Source: Verrucomicrobiaceae bacterium (GTDB lineage Bacteria > Verrucomicrobiota > Verrucomicrobiia > Verrucomicrobiales > Verrucomicrobiaceae). From it: a DNA stretch of 64,000 bases. Both the position numbers and the translations under genes were made by a program. Below, piece by piece: positions 1 through 8,346 of this stretch; the first letter of the stretch is position 1; the number at the start of each line of letters is the position of its first letter. Where the stretch lies: positions 62,001 to 126,000 of the forward strand of contig JAIXYN010000005.1 in assembly GCA_027490195.1 (NCBI GenBank), read 5' to 3'. Below the pieces are notes generated by a model. It searched no databases. It was given only the letters and a program-made list of their open reading frames with translations, and had not been told where the DNA came from.

Positions 1-2067
1 TTCCATTACTGGGCTGATATACTGCGTGTGCAAACCAAGGGCCAGCGAACAGGCCCCGCGTATGTTCATTTCGTCAAGGATGCCCTGCGCAGCAACAAGC
101 CCTACGACATGTTCGTGCGGGAGATGATCGCCGGAGAGGGCAAGGCTTGGTCTGATGGTGCGATTGGCTACTACACACGTGATCGAGGCATGCCCTTGGA
201 CAACATGGCCAGCACGGTGCGCGTCTTCATGGGCACCCGCATCGAATGCGCCCAGTGCCACAATCACCCCTTTGACACGTGGACCCAGAAGCAGTTCTAC
301 GAGATGGCGGCCTTCACCTTTGGCGTGCAGATCAGAGACTTCGGCGGCGGTGTCACGGGCGGCATCAGCGATCTTGTGCGGGATCAAGACATGGCTATTC
401 GCACCACGTTTAAAAAACCTGAATGGCCCAAAAACCCGACCACCGAGGCCGAACGCCTCGCTTACTGGGCGGAGGTGGAGAAAGTGGAGCGAGCGAGGCA
501 GGCGGCAGAGGAGGCCTTGCATCAATCTGAGCGTTTATACAATCAGGCTCTGTATCGTGGCAACCCGCACTATCCCAAGGTGACCTTTGACGAGAAGCGC
601 AAGGTCACTCTGCCACCAAATTACATGTATGCCGATGCGAAGCCCAAATCCGTCGTGGAAGCGAAGGTCATGATGGGGCATACATGCACACCGCTGCCAG
701 GCGAAACACGGGTCCAGGCCTACGCACGCTGGCTGGCGAATCCCGCTAATGACCGCTTCAACAAGGTCGTGGTCAATCGCCTGTGGAAAAAGGCCTTCGG
801 CCTCGCCCTGATCGAGCCGCTCGACGATCTCACGGACACTACCGTGGCGGTGAATCCTGAACTGCTGAGCCATCTTGAAAAGCTGATGGTGAGCCTGAAA
901 TACGACATGAAGGCGTATCTGCGCATCCTTTTCAACACGAGCACCTACCAGCGCCAGGCCTCCCACGAGGAGATGGCAGCGGGGACGGCCTGCCACTTCA
1001 CAGGCCCACAGCTGCGCCGCATGACAGCCGAGCAACTGTGGGACAGCTTTGTGACGCTGATCAACCCGAATCCCGACATGCTCAACATGGCCGCCCGCGA
1101 ATACATGGAGCAGCGCAAGCTGGCGGTGGAAAAAATTGCCGATCCGGCTGAGACGTTCAAGAGCATTCAAGCGGCCGCCAAGAAGTACCAGGAGGAGCCG
1201 GAAGGCGTGGAGACCCTGAAGAAGCTGATGGCGGAGGCCCGCGATGAGGCCAAAAAATACCAATCCATCGCCGCCAAAGTCACCGGACCTGAAAAAAAGG
1301 CTGCCATCACTCGCGCTGCTGAATGCAATGCGAAAGTCAAATCCATCAGCCGTGAGATCACGTACCTCTATAGCAATGCCCGCCGCACCGTCATGACGGA
1401 AGTGATTATTCCCGGCCAAAAAAAGTTGTTTGAGAAGGTCACCGGCAAGCCTTGGGAGCCCCTTGCTTATGAACCCAATTGGGAGGTTTCGATTCAAGCT
1501 GCGCCAATTGCCGAAATGCAGGCAGCCGGTGCTGCCAACGGCGGCGGCACGATGGCCCCTGGGGATGGCAAGATCAAGACGATCAAGGCGCAAGCCGCCG
1601 AAGCTGAGACCAAGGCCTGGAGCGAAGAGGCTATGTACTATGACATCCCCCGGAAGCATTGGCGGGACTACTTCCGTTCGAGGAGCAGGCAGTCCCAGAA
1701 GTGGCTGCGCGCTGCGGAAATTGAAAGCCCCGCCCCGCGCGGTCATTTCCTGCGCGAATTTGGCCAGAGCGACCGGGAATTCATTGAGAACAGCAACAGT
1801 GAAGCTTCTGTTCCCCAGGCTCTGGCATTGATGAATGGAGAGCTCCTGCCGCAGATCGTTGACCGATACAGCCAGCTCATGCTCTCCGTGGGCAAGGCCC
1901 AGTCTGCCGACGAAAGAATCGACGCCACATATATGGCCGTGCTTTCCCGCAAGCCCAGCGCCAGGGAAAAGGCTCTTTGCCTTCAGGCCCAGGAAAAGGA
2001 CCTCAACACCGTGGAGGACCTGATCTACGCACTGATCAATACGCGGCAGTTCATCTTCAATCAGTAA
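1..2067 (+). CDS. DUF1549/DUF1553 secreted protein, 5' end outside window
   Basis: The reading frame is open from base 1 (FHYWADILRV...), so the gene begins upstream and only about 688 residues of the C-terminal part are here. The end of the DUF1549 domain carries the family motif CAQCHNHPF (C codon at 247), a CxxCH site that could hold haem c or a metal. The DUF1553 domain follows and ends in the usual RQFIFNQ. Between the two DUF1553 blocks (about 1096-1370) lies a Lys/Glu/Ala-rich stretch likely to form long helices or a coiled coil. In Verrucomicrobia and Planctomycetes these exported proteins are normally paired with a DUF1501 gene. Here only a scar of one remains downstream (2109-2234). 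Family function is unproven; a link to polysaccharide breakdown is inferred from context. Confidence 0.9.
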   Translation, partial: FHYWADILRVQTKGQRTGPAYVHFVKDALRSNKPYDMFVREMIAGEGKAWSDGAIGYYTRDRGMPLDNMASTVRVFMGTRIECAQCHNHPFDTWTQKQFYEMAAFTFGVQIRDFGGGVTGGISDLVRDQDMAIRTTFKKPEWPKNPTTEAERLAYWAEVEKVERARQAAEEALHQSERLYNQALYRGNPHYPKVTFDEKRKVTLPPNYMYADAKPKSVVEAKVMMGHTCTPLPGETRVQAYARWLANPANDRFNKVVVNRLWKKAFGLALIEPLDDLTDTTVAVNPELLSHLEKLMVSLKYDMKAYLRILFNTSTYQRQASHEEMAAGTACHFTGPQLRRMTAEQLWDSFVTLINPNPDMLNMAAREYMEQRKLAVEKIADPAETFKSIQAAAKKYQEEPEGVETLKKLMAEARDEAKKYQSIAAKVTGPEKKAAITRAAECNAKVKSISREITYLYSNARRTVMTEVIIPGQKKLFEKVTGKPWEPLAYEPNWEVSIQAAPIAEMQAAGAANGGGTMAPGDGKIKTIKAQAAEAETKAWSEEAMYYDIPRKHWRDYFRSRSRQSQKWLRAAEIESPAPRGHFLREFGQSDREFIENSNSEASVPQALALMNGELLPQIVDRYSQLMLSVGKAQSADERIDATYMAVLSRKPSAREKALCLQAQEKDLNTVEDLIYALINTRQFIFNQ

Positions 2068-2108
2068 GTAACGGGGTTTGTTGATGATCCCATCGTCTCA
2101 ACCCAAGC

Positions 2109-2234
2109 GTGCATGACCTGGGTGCGATGATCCTCGCCGCAGCGGGATTGAATCATGGGCGCCTGACCTCCAAGTTCCAGGGCTTGGCTCAGAGGCTTAC
2201 GGGTGTGGAGAATCCCGAGGTGGTGTTGAAGGTG
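2109..2234 (+). pseudogene. Relic of DUF1501 gene, 3' end only
   Basis: Read on the plus strand from the GTG at 2109, about 42 codons give VHDLGAMILAAAGLNH, then RLTSKFQG, AQRLTGVE and EVVLKV. This matches the C-terminal end of DUF1501 (sulfatase-fold) proteins, whose tail usually reads HDLHATIL...GLDHxRLTxRFQG...RLT.V..xVV. Nothing of the rest of the gene is present between the DUF1553 stop at 2067 and this point. The position is right, because DUF1501 is the usual partner immediately after a DUF1549/DUF1553 gene. The frame runs on into the antisense of the kinase gene and has lost the normal stop. I read it as the remnant of a deleted partner gene. The match is from memory of the family consensus, not from a search. 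Confidence 0.65.
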
Positions 2235-2246
2235 TTTGGGGGAAAG

Positions 2247-4466
2247 TCAAGATTCGGCGAGGTAATGAGAGATCTTGGCAAGAAGCGATGCCTTCTGGAC
2301 CGGTTTGCAGAGGTGATCGCTCATACCAGAGGCATAACATTCGCTGATGAAGCCGGTCTCGACATTGGCAGTGAGCGCAATGACTGGAAGCCTGCCACGT
2401 TTTCCAGGAAGCTTTCGAATATGCCGTGTGGCCTCGTAACCGTCCATGCCAGGCATCTGGCAGTCCATGAGGATGGCGTCGTAACGACCTTTTTTGACCA
2501 TGCTGACGGCCTCCTCGCCATCACAGGCAAGATCCACCTTCAATCCAGTCGGCTCCATCATGAGCTTGGCCACCATGCGGCTCGTCTGACTGTCATCGAC
2601 GACGAGAATTCGTCCCGTGAGCCGTTCAGGAATGGCGGCAGGCAGATCCTTCTCCAACAAAGGCGCTGATGCGCTGGGGCTGGCACGGGGTAGCGCCAAG
2701 GTGAAGCGGAATTCAGAACCAGCGCCTTTCTGACTAGCCACGGTGATGTCACCGCCCATCAGCCGAAGAAGTGCCTGCGAGATGGCCAGACCGAGGCCGG
2801 TGCCAGCGTACTTGCAAGTGTTGAGATTGGAGTCGCCTTGATTGAACGGCTCAAACAAATGCTCCAAGGCCTGCGGTGAGATGCCGACGCCCGTGTCCGT
2901 GATGCAGAAGCTGAACGAATGCCGGTTGATGGTGCCACGGCCCGTTTTGACCGCAAGCCGCACACTGCCACGGTCGGTGAACTTGATGGCATTGCCGATG
3001 ATGTTGATCAGCACTTGGCGGAGCCGGCCTTCATCGCCGAGGACAATGCATTCTCGCTGCTTCGGCATTTGGCATTCAAGCAGGATGTCCTTGGCCTCGG
3101 CGCGATGGCGCATGAGCTGGATGACGTTTTTCACGAGCGCCTGGAGGTCAAAGGGCTCGTTTTTAATCTCCACCCTGCCCGCCTCAACCTTGGAGATGTC
3201 AAGAATGTCCCCGATGATATCGAGCAATGCCGTGGCGGATTGCTCGGCAATCGCGACGAGAGAGGACTGTACGGGAGTGAGCGAGGTGTCCTGGAGCAAC
3301 TGCAGCATGCCAATGACACCATTCATGGGCGTGCGGATCTCGTGGCTCATGCTGGCCACGAAGACGCTTTTGGCCTGACTGGCAGACTCGGCCTGCTGGC
3401 GTGCCTGGCGCTGGAGTTCTTCAGCCTCACGCAGACGTTCTTCGAGGGCCTTCTGACGTGAGATGTCGAGATGCGTGCCGACAAAACGCCGGGCATGCCC
3501 CTTTTCACCCCGTAGGGCACGCCCCCGGGCCATGACCCACACATAGTGACCTTCCTTGTGCCGGAGGCGATGCAGATTCTCGTAGTTCTCCGACATGCCG
3601 GACATGTGCTCGCTCACCAGATGGAGGCTGCGCTCGAGATCCTCCGGATGGACGAGAGAGAGCCATGCATCCGGTTTGCTCACGATCTCATCATCATGAT
3701 AGCCCAGCATTGCTTTCCACTCGTGTGAGAGCACCAGTGAGCCCGATTCCAGACACCAGTCCCAGAAGCCGATCTCGCTGCCTTTGATGGCCAGTGAAAG
3801 CCGTTCCTCCGACTCATGCAGGTCGGTCATCTGCCTCCGGATGATCGCGGCACTGGCACGGTTTGCATACAAGGCGGCCACCTGCGCCGTGAAGACAGGG
3901 AATGACTGCGCTTCATTCTCGCTAAGCGCATCGTGAAAATCTGCGACCGCCGTCGTGATGCCGGTGATCAGCAGCCCGAGTGGTTTCCCGCAAGGATGCC
4001 TGCAACAGCCGACAAGCATGTGGGAGAAATCAAGGGCTGCCTGCTGGAGCTCAGGTCTCTGCGCGGCAAAAAAGCAAGACTTGTCCTCTTGCACCCTGAT
4101 GCGCGATTCGAGCCAGGAACGAATGCGCGCGAACGATGCATGGCCAGATCGAAAACCCGATGAGGCTGCCGGTTCCGAGAGCAGGCGACCCTGCTCGTCA
4201 AAGAGCCAGAACAAGCCCACCTCAAGCTCGAACACATCAAGGAGCGCGTCCGCCACCATGATGGCGAAGGCTTCGTCAGAATCGGCATGAAGCGCCTGCG
4301 TACTGAAGGCGTGAATGCGGCCGAAACGCCCGAGTTCGCAGTCGAGCCGGTTCCGCATGTCGATGAGCTCCTGCTCGACCACGGAGAAACGCGTCACGCG
4401 GCGCTGCAGTTCGTCGTAGCTTTGCTTCAGCACCGAAATAGAGGGCGATTCTTCTTTGTCATTCAT
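2247..4466 (-). CDS. Hybrid sensor histidine kinase (GAF-PAS-HisKA-HATPase-REC)
   Basis: A 739-residue cytoplasmic hybrid kinase with no membrane segment. Order: N-terminal helix (10-45), GAF-like domain (about 48-205), PAS/PAC domain (about 220-340, FWDW and HPEDLER motifs), a short coiled coil, HisKA with SHEIRTPMNG (phospho-accepting His375), HATPase with N box Asn492, G1 DTGVGIS (Asp524) and G2 GTGLGL, then a receiver domain with acidic pair Asp624/Asp625, phospho-acceptor Asp668, Thr699 and Lys721. All catalytic residues are present. It would autophosphorylate on His375 and pass phosphate to its own receiver. No output domain or separate regulator is nearby. It follows the FIST gene by 18 bases on the same strand, so the FIST protein is the probable signal input. 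No clear Shine-Dalgarno site precedes the ATG. Confidence 0.93.
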   Translation of the reverse strand: MNDKEESPSISVLKQSYDELQRRVTRFSVVEQELIDMRNRLDCELGRFGRIHAFSTQALHADSDEAFAIMVADALLDVFELEVGLFWLFDEQGRLLSEPAASSGFRSGHASFARIRSWLESRIRVQEDKSCFFAAQRPELQQAALDFSHMLVGCCRHPCGKPLGLLITGITTAVADFHDALSENEAQSFPVFTAQVAALYANRASAAIIRRQMTDLHESEERLSLAIKGSEIGFWDWCLESGSLVLSHEWKAMLGYHDDEIVSKPDAWLSLVHPEDLERSLHLVSEHMSGMSENYENLHRLRHKEGHYVWVMARGRALRGEKGHARRFVGTHLDISRQKALEERLREAEELQRQARQQAESASQAKSVFVASMSHEIRTPMNGVIGMLQLLQDTSLTPVQSSLVAIAEQSATALLDIIGDILDISKVEAGRVEIKNEPFDLQALVKNVIQLMRHRAEAKDILLECQMPKQRECIVLGDEGRLRQVLINIIGNAIKFTDRGSVRLAVKTGRGTINRHSFSFCITDTGVGISPQALEHLFEPFNQGDSNLNTCKYAGTGLGLAISQALLRLMGGDITVASQKGAGSEFRFTLALPRASPSASAPLLEKDLPAAIPERLTGRILVVDDSQTSRMVAKLMMEPTGLKVDLACDGEEAVSMVKKGRYDAILMDCQMPGMDGYEATRHIRKLPGKRGRLPVIALTANVETGFISECYASGMSDHLCKPVQKASLLAKISHYLAES

Positions 4467-4484
4467 CGTCTGGATGAGAAACTC

Positions 4485-5729
4485 TCAACGGCGGTAGATG
4501 GCATAGATGGCCGTGGTGTAGTTGTGGTAAGTGTTGACGCCGCCCAGCCGCGCGAACTCGCCAAAGCCATACATGCCCAGCCATGGCGGCACGACACCGC
4601 TGCTGCTCAGCGGGAACTGCATCCGGCCCACGAGCTCTTCCTTCATCACGCGGTTTAACAGGTAGCGGCCACGAGCAAGGCAGTCCGCGTGGAATACAGC
4701 CACCGGTTTGCGTCCACCCACCCGTTCTACCATCGCGGCCATCATCCGGTCCATGTCGGCGAAGATACGCTCCTCATCGCGCACGGTGAGCCAAAGCCGT
4801 GTTCCTTCGCGGATCGTGGTGGCGTAGTGCATGGCCCCGTCGGCATCCCGTTTGGTCACCACACGCAGGATGTGCGGATTGCCGTACTCCTCCGCCAGTC
4901 TGGTGGGAAGCTCCTCAGCCAGCGCTCCAACGGGGATCGAGTCGCCACAGGTGGCATTCTCTGGATCGAGCCCCAGACGGCTGGTGTACTCCTGCCAGGC
5001 CGGGCGGCCGTTCAATTCGAGGATGCGCGTTCCCTCGGCACGTGTGACCACCATCGGCTCGCCCACGGCGAGAAAGCCATGCGTGGCCTGGGTGTCCACC
5101 TCCAAGGAAGAATCGGCAAATCCCACGGCCCATGCGCCATGCTCAAAAACCTGATCATCCACGATCTGGTAGCTGACCACGCCACGCATGTTGTCCGAGG
5201 AGGTCGCGCCAAAGATCGTCACCTCTGGTCCAAAGACCGATTCGATGCCGGCGATGGCCCAGTCATTAGCGATATCGATTCCCGAGGCCAAGAATTGAAT
5301 CATCGTGATGCCGGGCTGCTGAGCCTTGAGCTGCCTAGCCAGCTCCGCCGCTTTTTCGAAGGCATTATGACCGTAGATGCCGTCCACATGGGCGACAGCC
5401 AACTCCGGTCCACGGACCGCCATGAGTGCCACGTCCTTCATGGATTCGCTCACGCCTTCACAGCCCACGATCCCGCAGCAGGAGGCTCCCACCACGCGCA
5501 CCCCAGGAATCTGACGCCGCACCTCATCCGCCAAGGCTTGGTAATCATGCCCGATCGAGGCATGGAGCATGACAAGGTCACATTTTTTGTCGGTTCCGAG
5601 GGCGGCTTCGAGGCATTCCTGAATAGCACGCCTAGAGTTCACCATACGTGTGCTGGCCGAAAAGAATTCAAGCATCGAACGAAAGGAGTGGGGGTTAGCA
5701 GACTGCGAGAGCGGGCCAGTAATGACCAC
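4485..5729 (-). CDS. FIST-domain sensory protein
   Basis: A 414-residue protein matching the FIST N and FIST C domains, which are small-ligand (possibly amino acid) sensing modules linked to signal transduction. Recognisable parts are the N-terminal DLVMLHASIGHDY region, RVVGASCCGIVG, the central GATSSDNMRG motif and a C-terminal FADMDRMMAAM...VAVFHADCLARG block typical of FIST C. There is no signal peptide, so it acts in the cytoplasm. The open frame starts at a GTG (5729); an ATG at 5675 (residue 19, MLEFFSAST) is a good alternative start and I cannot decide between them. It is the first gene of a two-gene unit with the hybrid kinase, and two GGGTTAACC palindromes lie just upstream. Confidence 0.88.
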   Translation of the reverse strand: MVITGPLSQSANPHSFRSMLEFFSASTRMVNSRRAIQECLEAALGTDKKCDLVMLHASIGHDYQALADEVRRQIPGVRVVGASCCGIVGCEGVSESMKDVALMAVRGPELAVAHVDGIYGHNAFEKAAELARQLKAQQPGITMIQFLASGIDIANDWAIAGIESVFGPEVTIFGATSSDNMRGVVSYQIVDDQVFEHGAWAVGFADSSLEVDTQATHGFLAVGEPMVVTRAEGTRILELNGRPAWQEYTSRLGLDPENATCGDSIPVGALAEELPTRLAEEYGNPHILRVVTKRDADGAMHYATTIREGTRLWLTVRDEERIFADMDRMMAAMVERVGGRKPVAVFHADCLARGRYLLNRVMKEELVGRMQFPLSSSGVVPPWLGMYGFGEFARLGGVNTYHNYTTAIYAIYRR

Positions 5730-5738
5730 GCCTAGCTA

Positions 5739-5796
5739 TGGGTTAACCTAGCTCATCCCAGCCTCTGACCACCATCACCCATTTGGGTTAACCCAA
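5739..5796. promoter_or_regulatory. Paired GGGTTAACC palindromes, putative operator
   Basis: Two near-identical inverted repeats lie just upstream of the FIST gene. The first is TGGGTTAACCTA at 5739-5750; the second is TTGGGTTAACCCAA at 5783-5796, a perfect 14-base palindrome. Their TTAA centres are 45 bp apart, a little over four helical turns, so two dimers could bind on one face. Position and symmetry suggest an operator of the FIST-kinase unit. If the GTG at 5729 is the true start, the first site would sit within 10 bases of it. The regulator is unknown. Confidence 0.5.
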
Positions 5797-6121
5797 CACC
5801 ATCCAGGGCTGCAATGGCGGGAGCATCACCGGCAGCAGCTTCGCCTCTTCCACGCGAGCGAAGCAAGGCGAGAGGATCACCATCGAGAAAGACAAAGAAA
5901 TTGCAGACCTTGTTGAAACAAACAGTTAGATGCCCACCTCCTAGCCACACTCAGGTGCCGTGCCAAGCCAGAAGTCACATTCTAGCAAGGTGTGAAGAGG
6001 ATCGCTGCCCGCAGCGTTTATAATGACTGGCCTGAATGGCATCTTCTTTTGAGTGGATGGCCTGACTCCTGACACCTCAAGGAACACTCCGCAGATTTGA
6101 TTCAACCAATTCGCATTTTCC
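5797..6121. other. Intergenic region with one gene relic
   Basis: No intact gene is supported here. Short open frames on both strands have low-complexity Arg/Ser/Ala content and look accidental. The only recognisable item is the oxidoreductase fragment at 5941-6023, described separately. Confidence 0.5.
5941..6023 (-). pseudogene. Relic fragment of Gfo/Idh/MocA oxidoreductase
   Basis: On the minus strand this stretch reads AAGSDPLHTLLECDFWLGTAP, ending ECG. The intact oxidoreductase at 6889-8247 contains PAGSDPIPTTLYWDFWLGTAP ending VRD in its middle. About 16 of 24 residues agree, and the nucleotides agree closely too. The motif GSDP...WDFWLGTAP is specific to the secreted Gfo/Idh family of these bacteria. 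No further homology is visible on either side, so only an internal piece of about 28 codons survives. It lies about 1.6 kb from the corresponding segment of the intact gene and on the same strand, consistent with a decayed duplicate. Confidence 0.7.
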
Positions 6122-6535
6122 ATGACTATCAATCCAGCGAATGACTATCACAGGCACTTCAAGGCGTTCTTGGACGCCATCTCGCCCGAACTGGCTGCAG
6201 ATCTGTCAGCTGCGACTGTGCTTCCAGCATCACAGGCGGATCGAGTCGTGGCAGAGATTCTCAGTTGCGCCTGTCAGGCCACCCATGCCTCGCTCATTGA
6301 GCTTGGTCGCGAAGCAGCGGCCAGCCTGCCAAGACAATGGCTCATGGAGCAGATCGAACGCGTGGCCGACCGAACGCTCAACTACGATGACGAATGGGAG
6401 TATCGTCGGCTTTTGGAGCTGCATAAGCACCTCGATGATGCGCTGCTTTCCCGTCTTGTGCATCGGGGAATCAACAGCAAGAATTCAGAGATTGCTGAAG
6501 CAGCCAGGGATTTTTCACCTCGCCCAGGCTTATAG
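6122..6535 (+). CDS. Hypothetical protein, 137 residues
   Basis: I do not recognise this protein. It starts at an ATG (MTINPANDYHRHFKAFLD) and looks mostly helical and soluble, with no signal peptide or membrane segment. Features include AEILSCACQATHASLIELG in the first half and RTLNYDDEWEYRRLLELHKHLDD in the second, with acidic and aromatic residues that resemble a real protein, not a chance frame. The overlapping frame (6141-6575) is Cys/Trp/Arg-rich and looks like a shadow. It stands alone, with no clear operon partner. It may be a small helical-repeat protein, but no function can be assigned. Confidence 0.6.
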   Translation: MTINPANDYHRHFKAFLDAISPELAADLSAATVLPASQADRVVAEILSCACQATHASLIELGREAAASLPRQWLMEQIERVADRTLNYDDEWEYRRLLELHKHLDDALLSRLVHRGINSKNSEIAEAARDFSPRPGL

Positions 6536-6888
6536 CTACCCGGAACACCATGCCGAGAAAAACTATCATCCTTGAAGGCAGCGGCCCCGCAGGTGAGTTC
6601 ATCTGGAGCTGGCCTCGGAGAGACGGTTCCTATCCATATGCGCCTTACCGAAGCGCAGCACACCTGCAGATGGGACGGAGAGTCCGAGACCAAGGCTCAG
6701 CTCGCTGTTACCATGTTCGCAATGGGTGCCGGGTGAGCTTCTCCGTCGTCGGCATCGGCATGTTTGCATGATTGCGGCTTGCCGACTTCCATATCGAAGC
6801 GAATCCCGCGTCTCAAGGAAATTTGTCGGGATTGAAGTGAGAACATCTCGCTTCAAGCCCTGAATTTCAAAGCGGTAGAATCCGCCAG
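6536..6888. other. Intergenic region, weak small frames only
   Basis: Two short plus-strand frames are possible: 6550-6771 (73 codons, MPRKTIILEGSGPAGEFIWS...) and 6638-6736 (32 codons, MRLTEAQHTCRWDGESETKA...). Neither matches a family I know, and they overlap in different frames, so at most one is real. They could also be pieces of one decayed gene. I see no terminator or RNA gene. Confidence 0.3.
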
Positions 6889-8247
6889 TTAGACCCGCCC
6901 ATACTTCGTGCGCTCGGCTTTGCGGATGAACTGATCCGCCTCCGGCAGGCCGGGGGCTTTCATGTTCGGGCCGTCCCAGTCGATGCTCTTTTGTAGACGC
7001 AGCGCGACGATGCCCGAGAGGCCGATCTCGGTGAGGTGGCCACCGAGATCAAAGTCGGCAAAGACTTTGGGGCCGCCCTGGATGGCGTCGATCCATTCGT
7101 CGATGTGACCTTTCACGCGTGGCAGCGTGACGGGGATCTTTTTGGCGGCGGGATGCTTGTCCGCGCCGGTGAATTTCGCGTCGCTGTTGAGTTTTACGTA
7201 GCAGTCGGAGTTCCACAGGCCGCTCTGGAGCTGGCCTTGATCGCCGATGAGCAGGCAGCCGGTGCGCGGCAGGCTGCCGAAGGTGCCGATGAGCGGAGCG
7301 GTGACATCGGCAGGTGGCAGATCGCCACCGGTGTAGAAGTGCAGGCGCACCGGGCCGCGCCCCTCACGCGCCGCGAAATGATAATGCACCGTGCATGCCG
7401 AGGCAAAGCTCTCCTTGCCCAAGCCGGTGCCGGTGATCTCGATGCGCGTCGGGTAGTCGAGGTTCAAGGCGCGCACGGGCATATTGAAGCCGTGGCAACA
7501 GAAGTCGCCGAGCGAGCCGTTGCCAAAGTCATACCAGCCGCGCCACTTGGCCGGATGGTAGATGCCCGCCTTGTAGTCACGCACAGGCGCTGTGCCGAGC
7601 CAGAAGTCCCAGTAGAGCGTGGTGGGAATGGGGTCGCTGCCCGCAGGGCGCTCCTCGCCGCTGGGCCAGCTATGCGTGGGGTGCCAGACGTGGATGTCGC
7701 TGATGGCACCGAAGAAACCTGCGGCGATCAGTTCCATGCTGCGGCGCAGATTGGGCGATGCGCTGCCTTGATTGCCCGTTTGGGTGATCACCTTCGCCGT
7801 GCGTGACATCTCGCGCAGCTCACGCGCTTCCGCGATGGTGTGCGTGAGCGGCTTCTCGCAGTACACATGTTTGCCAGCCTGCATGACGGCACGGCAGATG
7901 GGCGCATGCCAGTGGTCCGGTGTGGCGATGACGATAGCCTCCAGTGACTTCTCCTTTTCAAGCAGCACGCGGTAGTCGCTGTACACCGCCGCGTCTGCCA
8001 CACCCGCGCCATGACGCTTTTTGGAGTTCTCGATTTGCGCCGCATCCACATCGCACAGCGCGCCCACATTGTGCCCGAGCTGTACGATCTTGCTCACATG
8101 CCCCTGGATCTGCCCGCCCATGCCGATGAAGCCGATCTTGAGCTTGCCCGTCGTCTGACTGCGCAGCAGTCCGGAGGGCAGGATGAGCGTGGAGGCCGCT
8201 GCGGCGGTGGTTTGCAGAAACGAACGACGGTTGGTGGGGGGATTCAT
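6889..8247 (-). CDS. Tat-exported Gfo/Idh/MocA family oxidoreductase
   Basis: A 452-residue NAD(P)-dependent sugar or polyol oxidoreductase of the exported family common in Verrucomicrobia and Planctomycetes. The N-terminus is a twin-arginine signal (NRRSFLQTTAAAASTLILPSG). It is followed by the Rossmann fold KIGFIGMGGQIQGH (about 36-50), the EKPLTHTIAEAREL motif whose Lys is the usual catalytic residue, GNQGSASPN, and the family-specific GSDPIPTTLYWDFWLGTAP and WRGWYDFGNGSLGDFCCHG blocks. The Tat signal implies folding with bound cofactor before export. It is divergent from the ceramidase-like gene at 8347, with about 100 bases between the starts. Substrate is unknown. A fragment of a relative lies at 5941-6023. 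Confidence 0.93.
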   Translation of the reverse strand: MNPPTNRRSFLQTTAAAASTLILPSGLLRSQTTGKLKIGFIGMGGQIQGHVSKIVQLGHNVGALCDVDAAQIENSKKRHGAGVADAAVYSDYRVLLEKEKSLEAIVIATPDHWHAPICRAVMQAGKHVYCEKPLTHTIAEARELREMSRTAKVITQTGNQGSASPNLRRSMELIAAGFFGAISDIHVWHPTHSWPSGEERPAGSDPIPTTLYWDFWLGTAPVRDYKAGIYHPAKWRGWYDFGNGSLGDFCCHGFNMPVRALNLDYPTRIEITGTGLGKESFASACTVHYHFAAREGRGPVRLHFYTGGDLPPADVTAPLIGTFGSLPRTGCLLIGDQGQLQSGLWNSDCYVKLNSDAKFTGADKHPAAKKIPVTLPRVKGHIDEWIDAIQGGPKVFADFDLGGHLTEIGLSGIVALRLQKSIDWDGPNMKAPGLPEADQFIRKAERTKYGRV

Positions 8248-8346
8248 GTTGGCTGGGCATTCAATAAGCCGGCGCTCGGCTCAATGTTGCATTCATCTTG
8301 TGCCTTGGGGCTCGAAGAAAAGGCTTTGGCGGTCCGTTTGTGGCTC

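Noticed and set aside
535..1746. Long minus-strand frame of 403 codons opposite the DUF1553 gene
   Set aside because: It is a shadow: the plus strand carries clear family motifs, while this frame shows His/Gly/Leu-rich chance composition.
7036..7806. Plus-strand frame of 256 codons opposite the Gfo/Idh gene
   Set aside because: Arg/Ala-rich chance frame; the minus strand carries the Tat leader and EKP motif.
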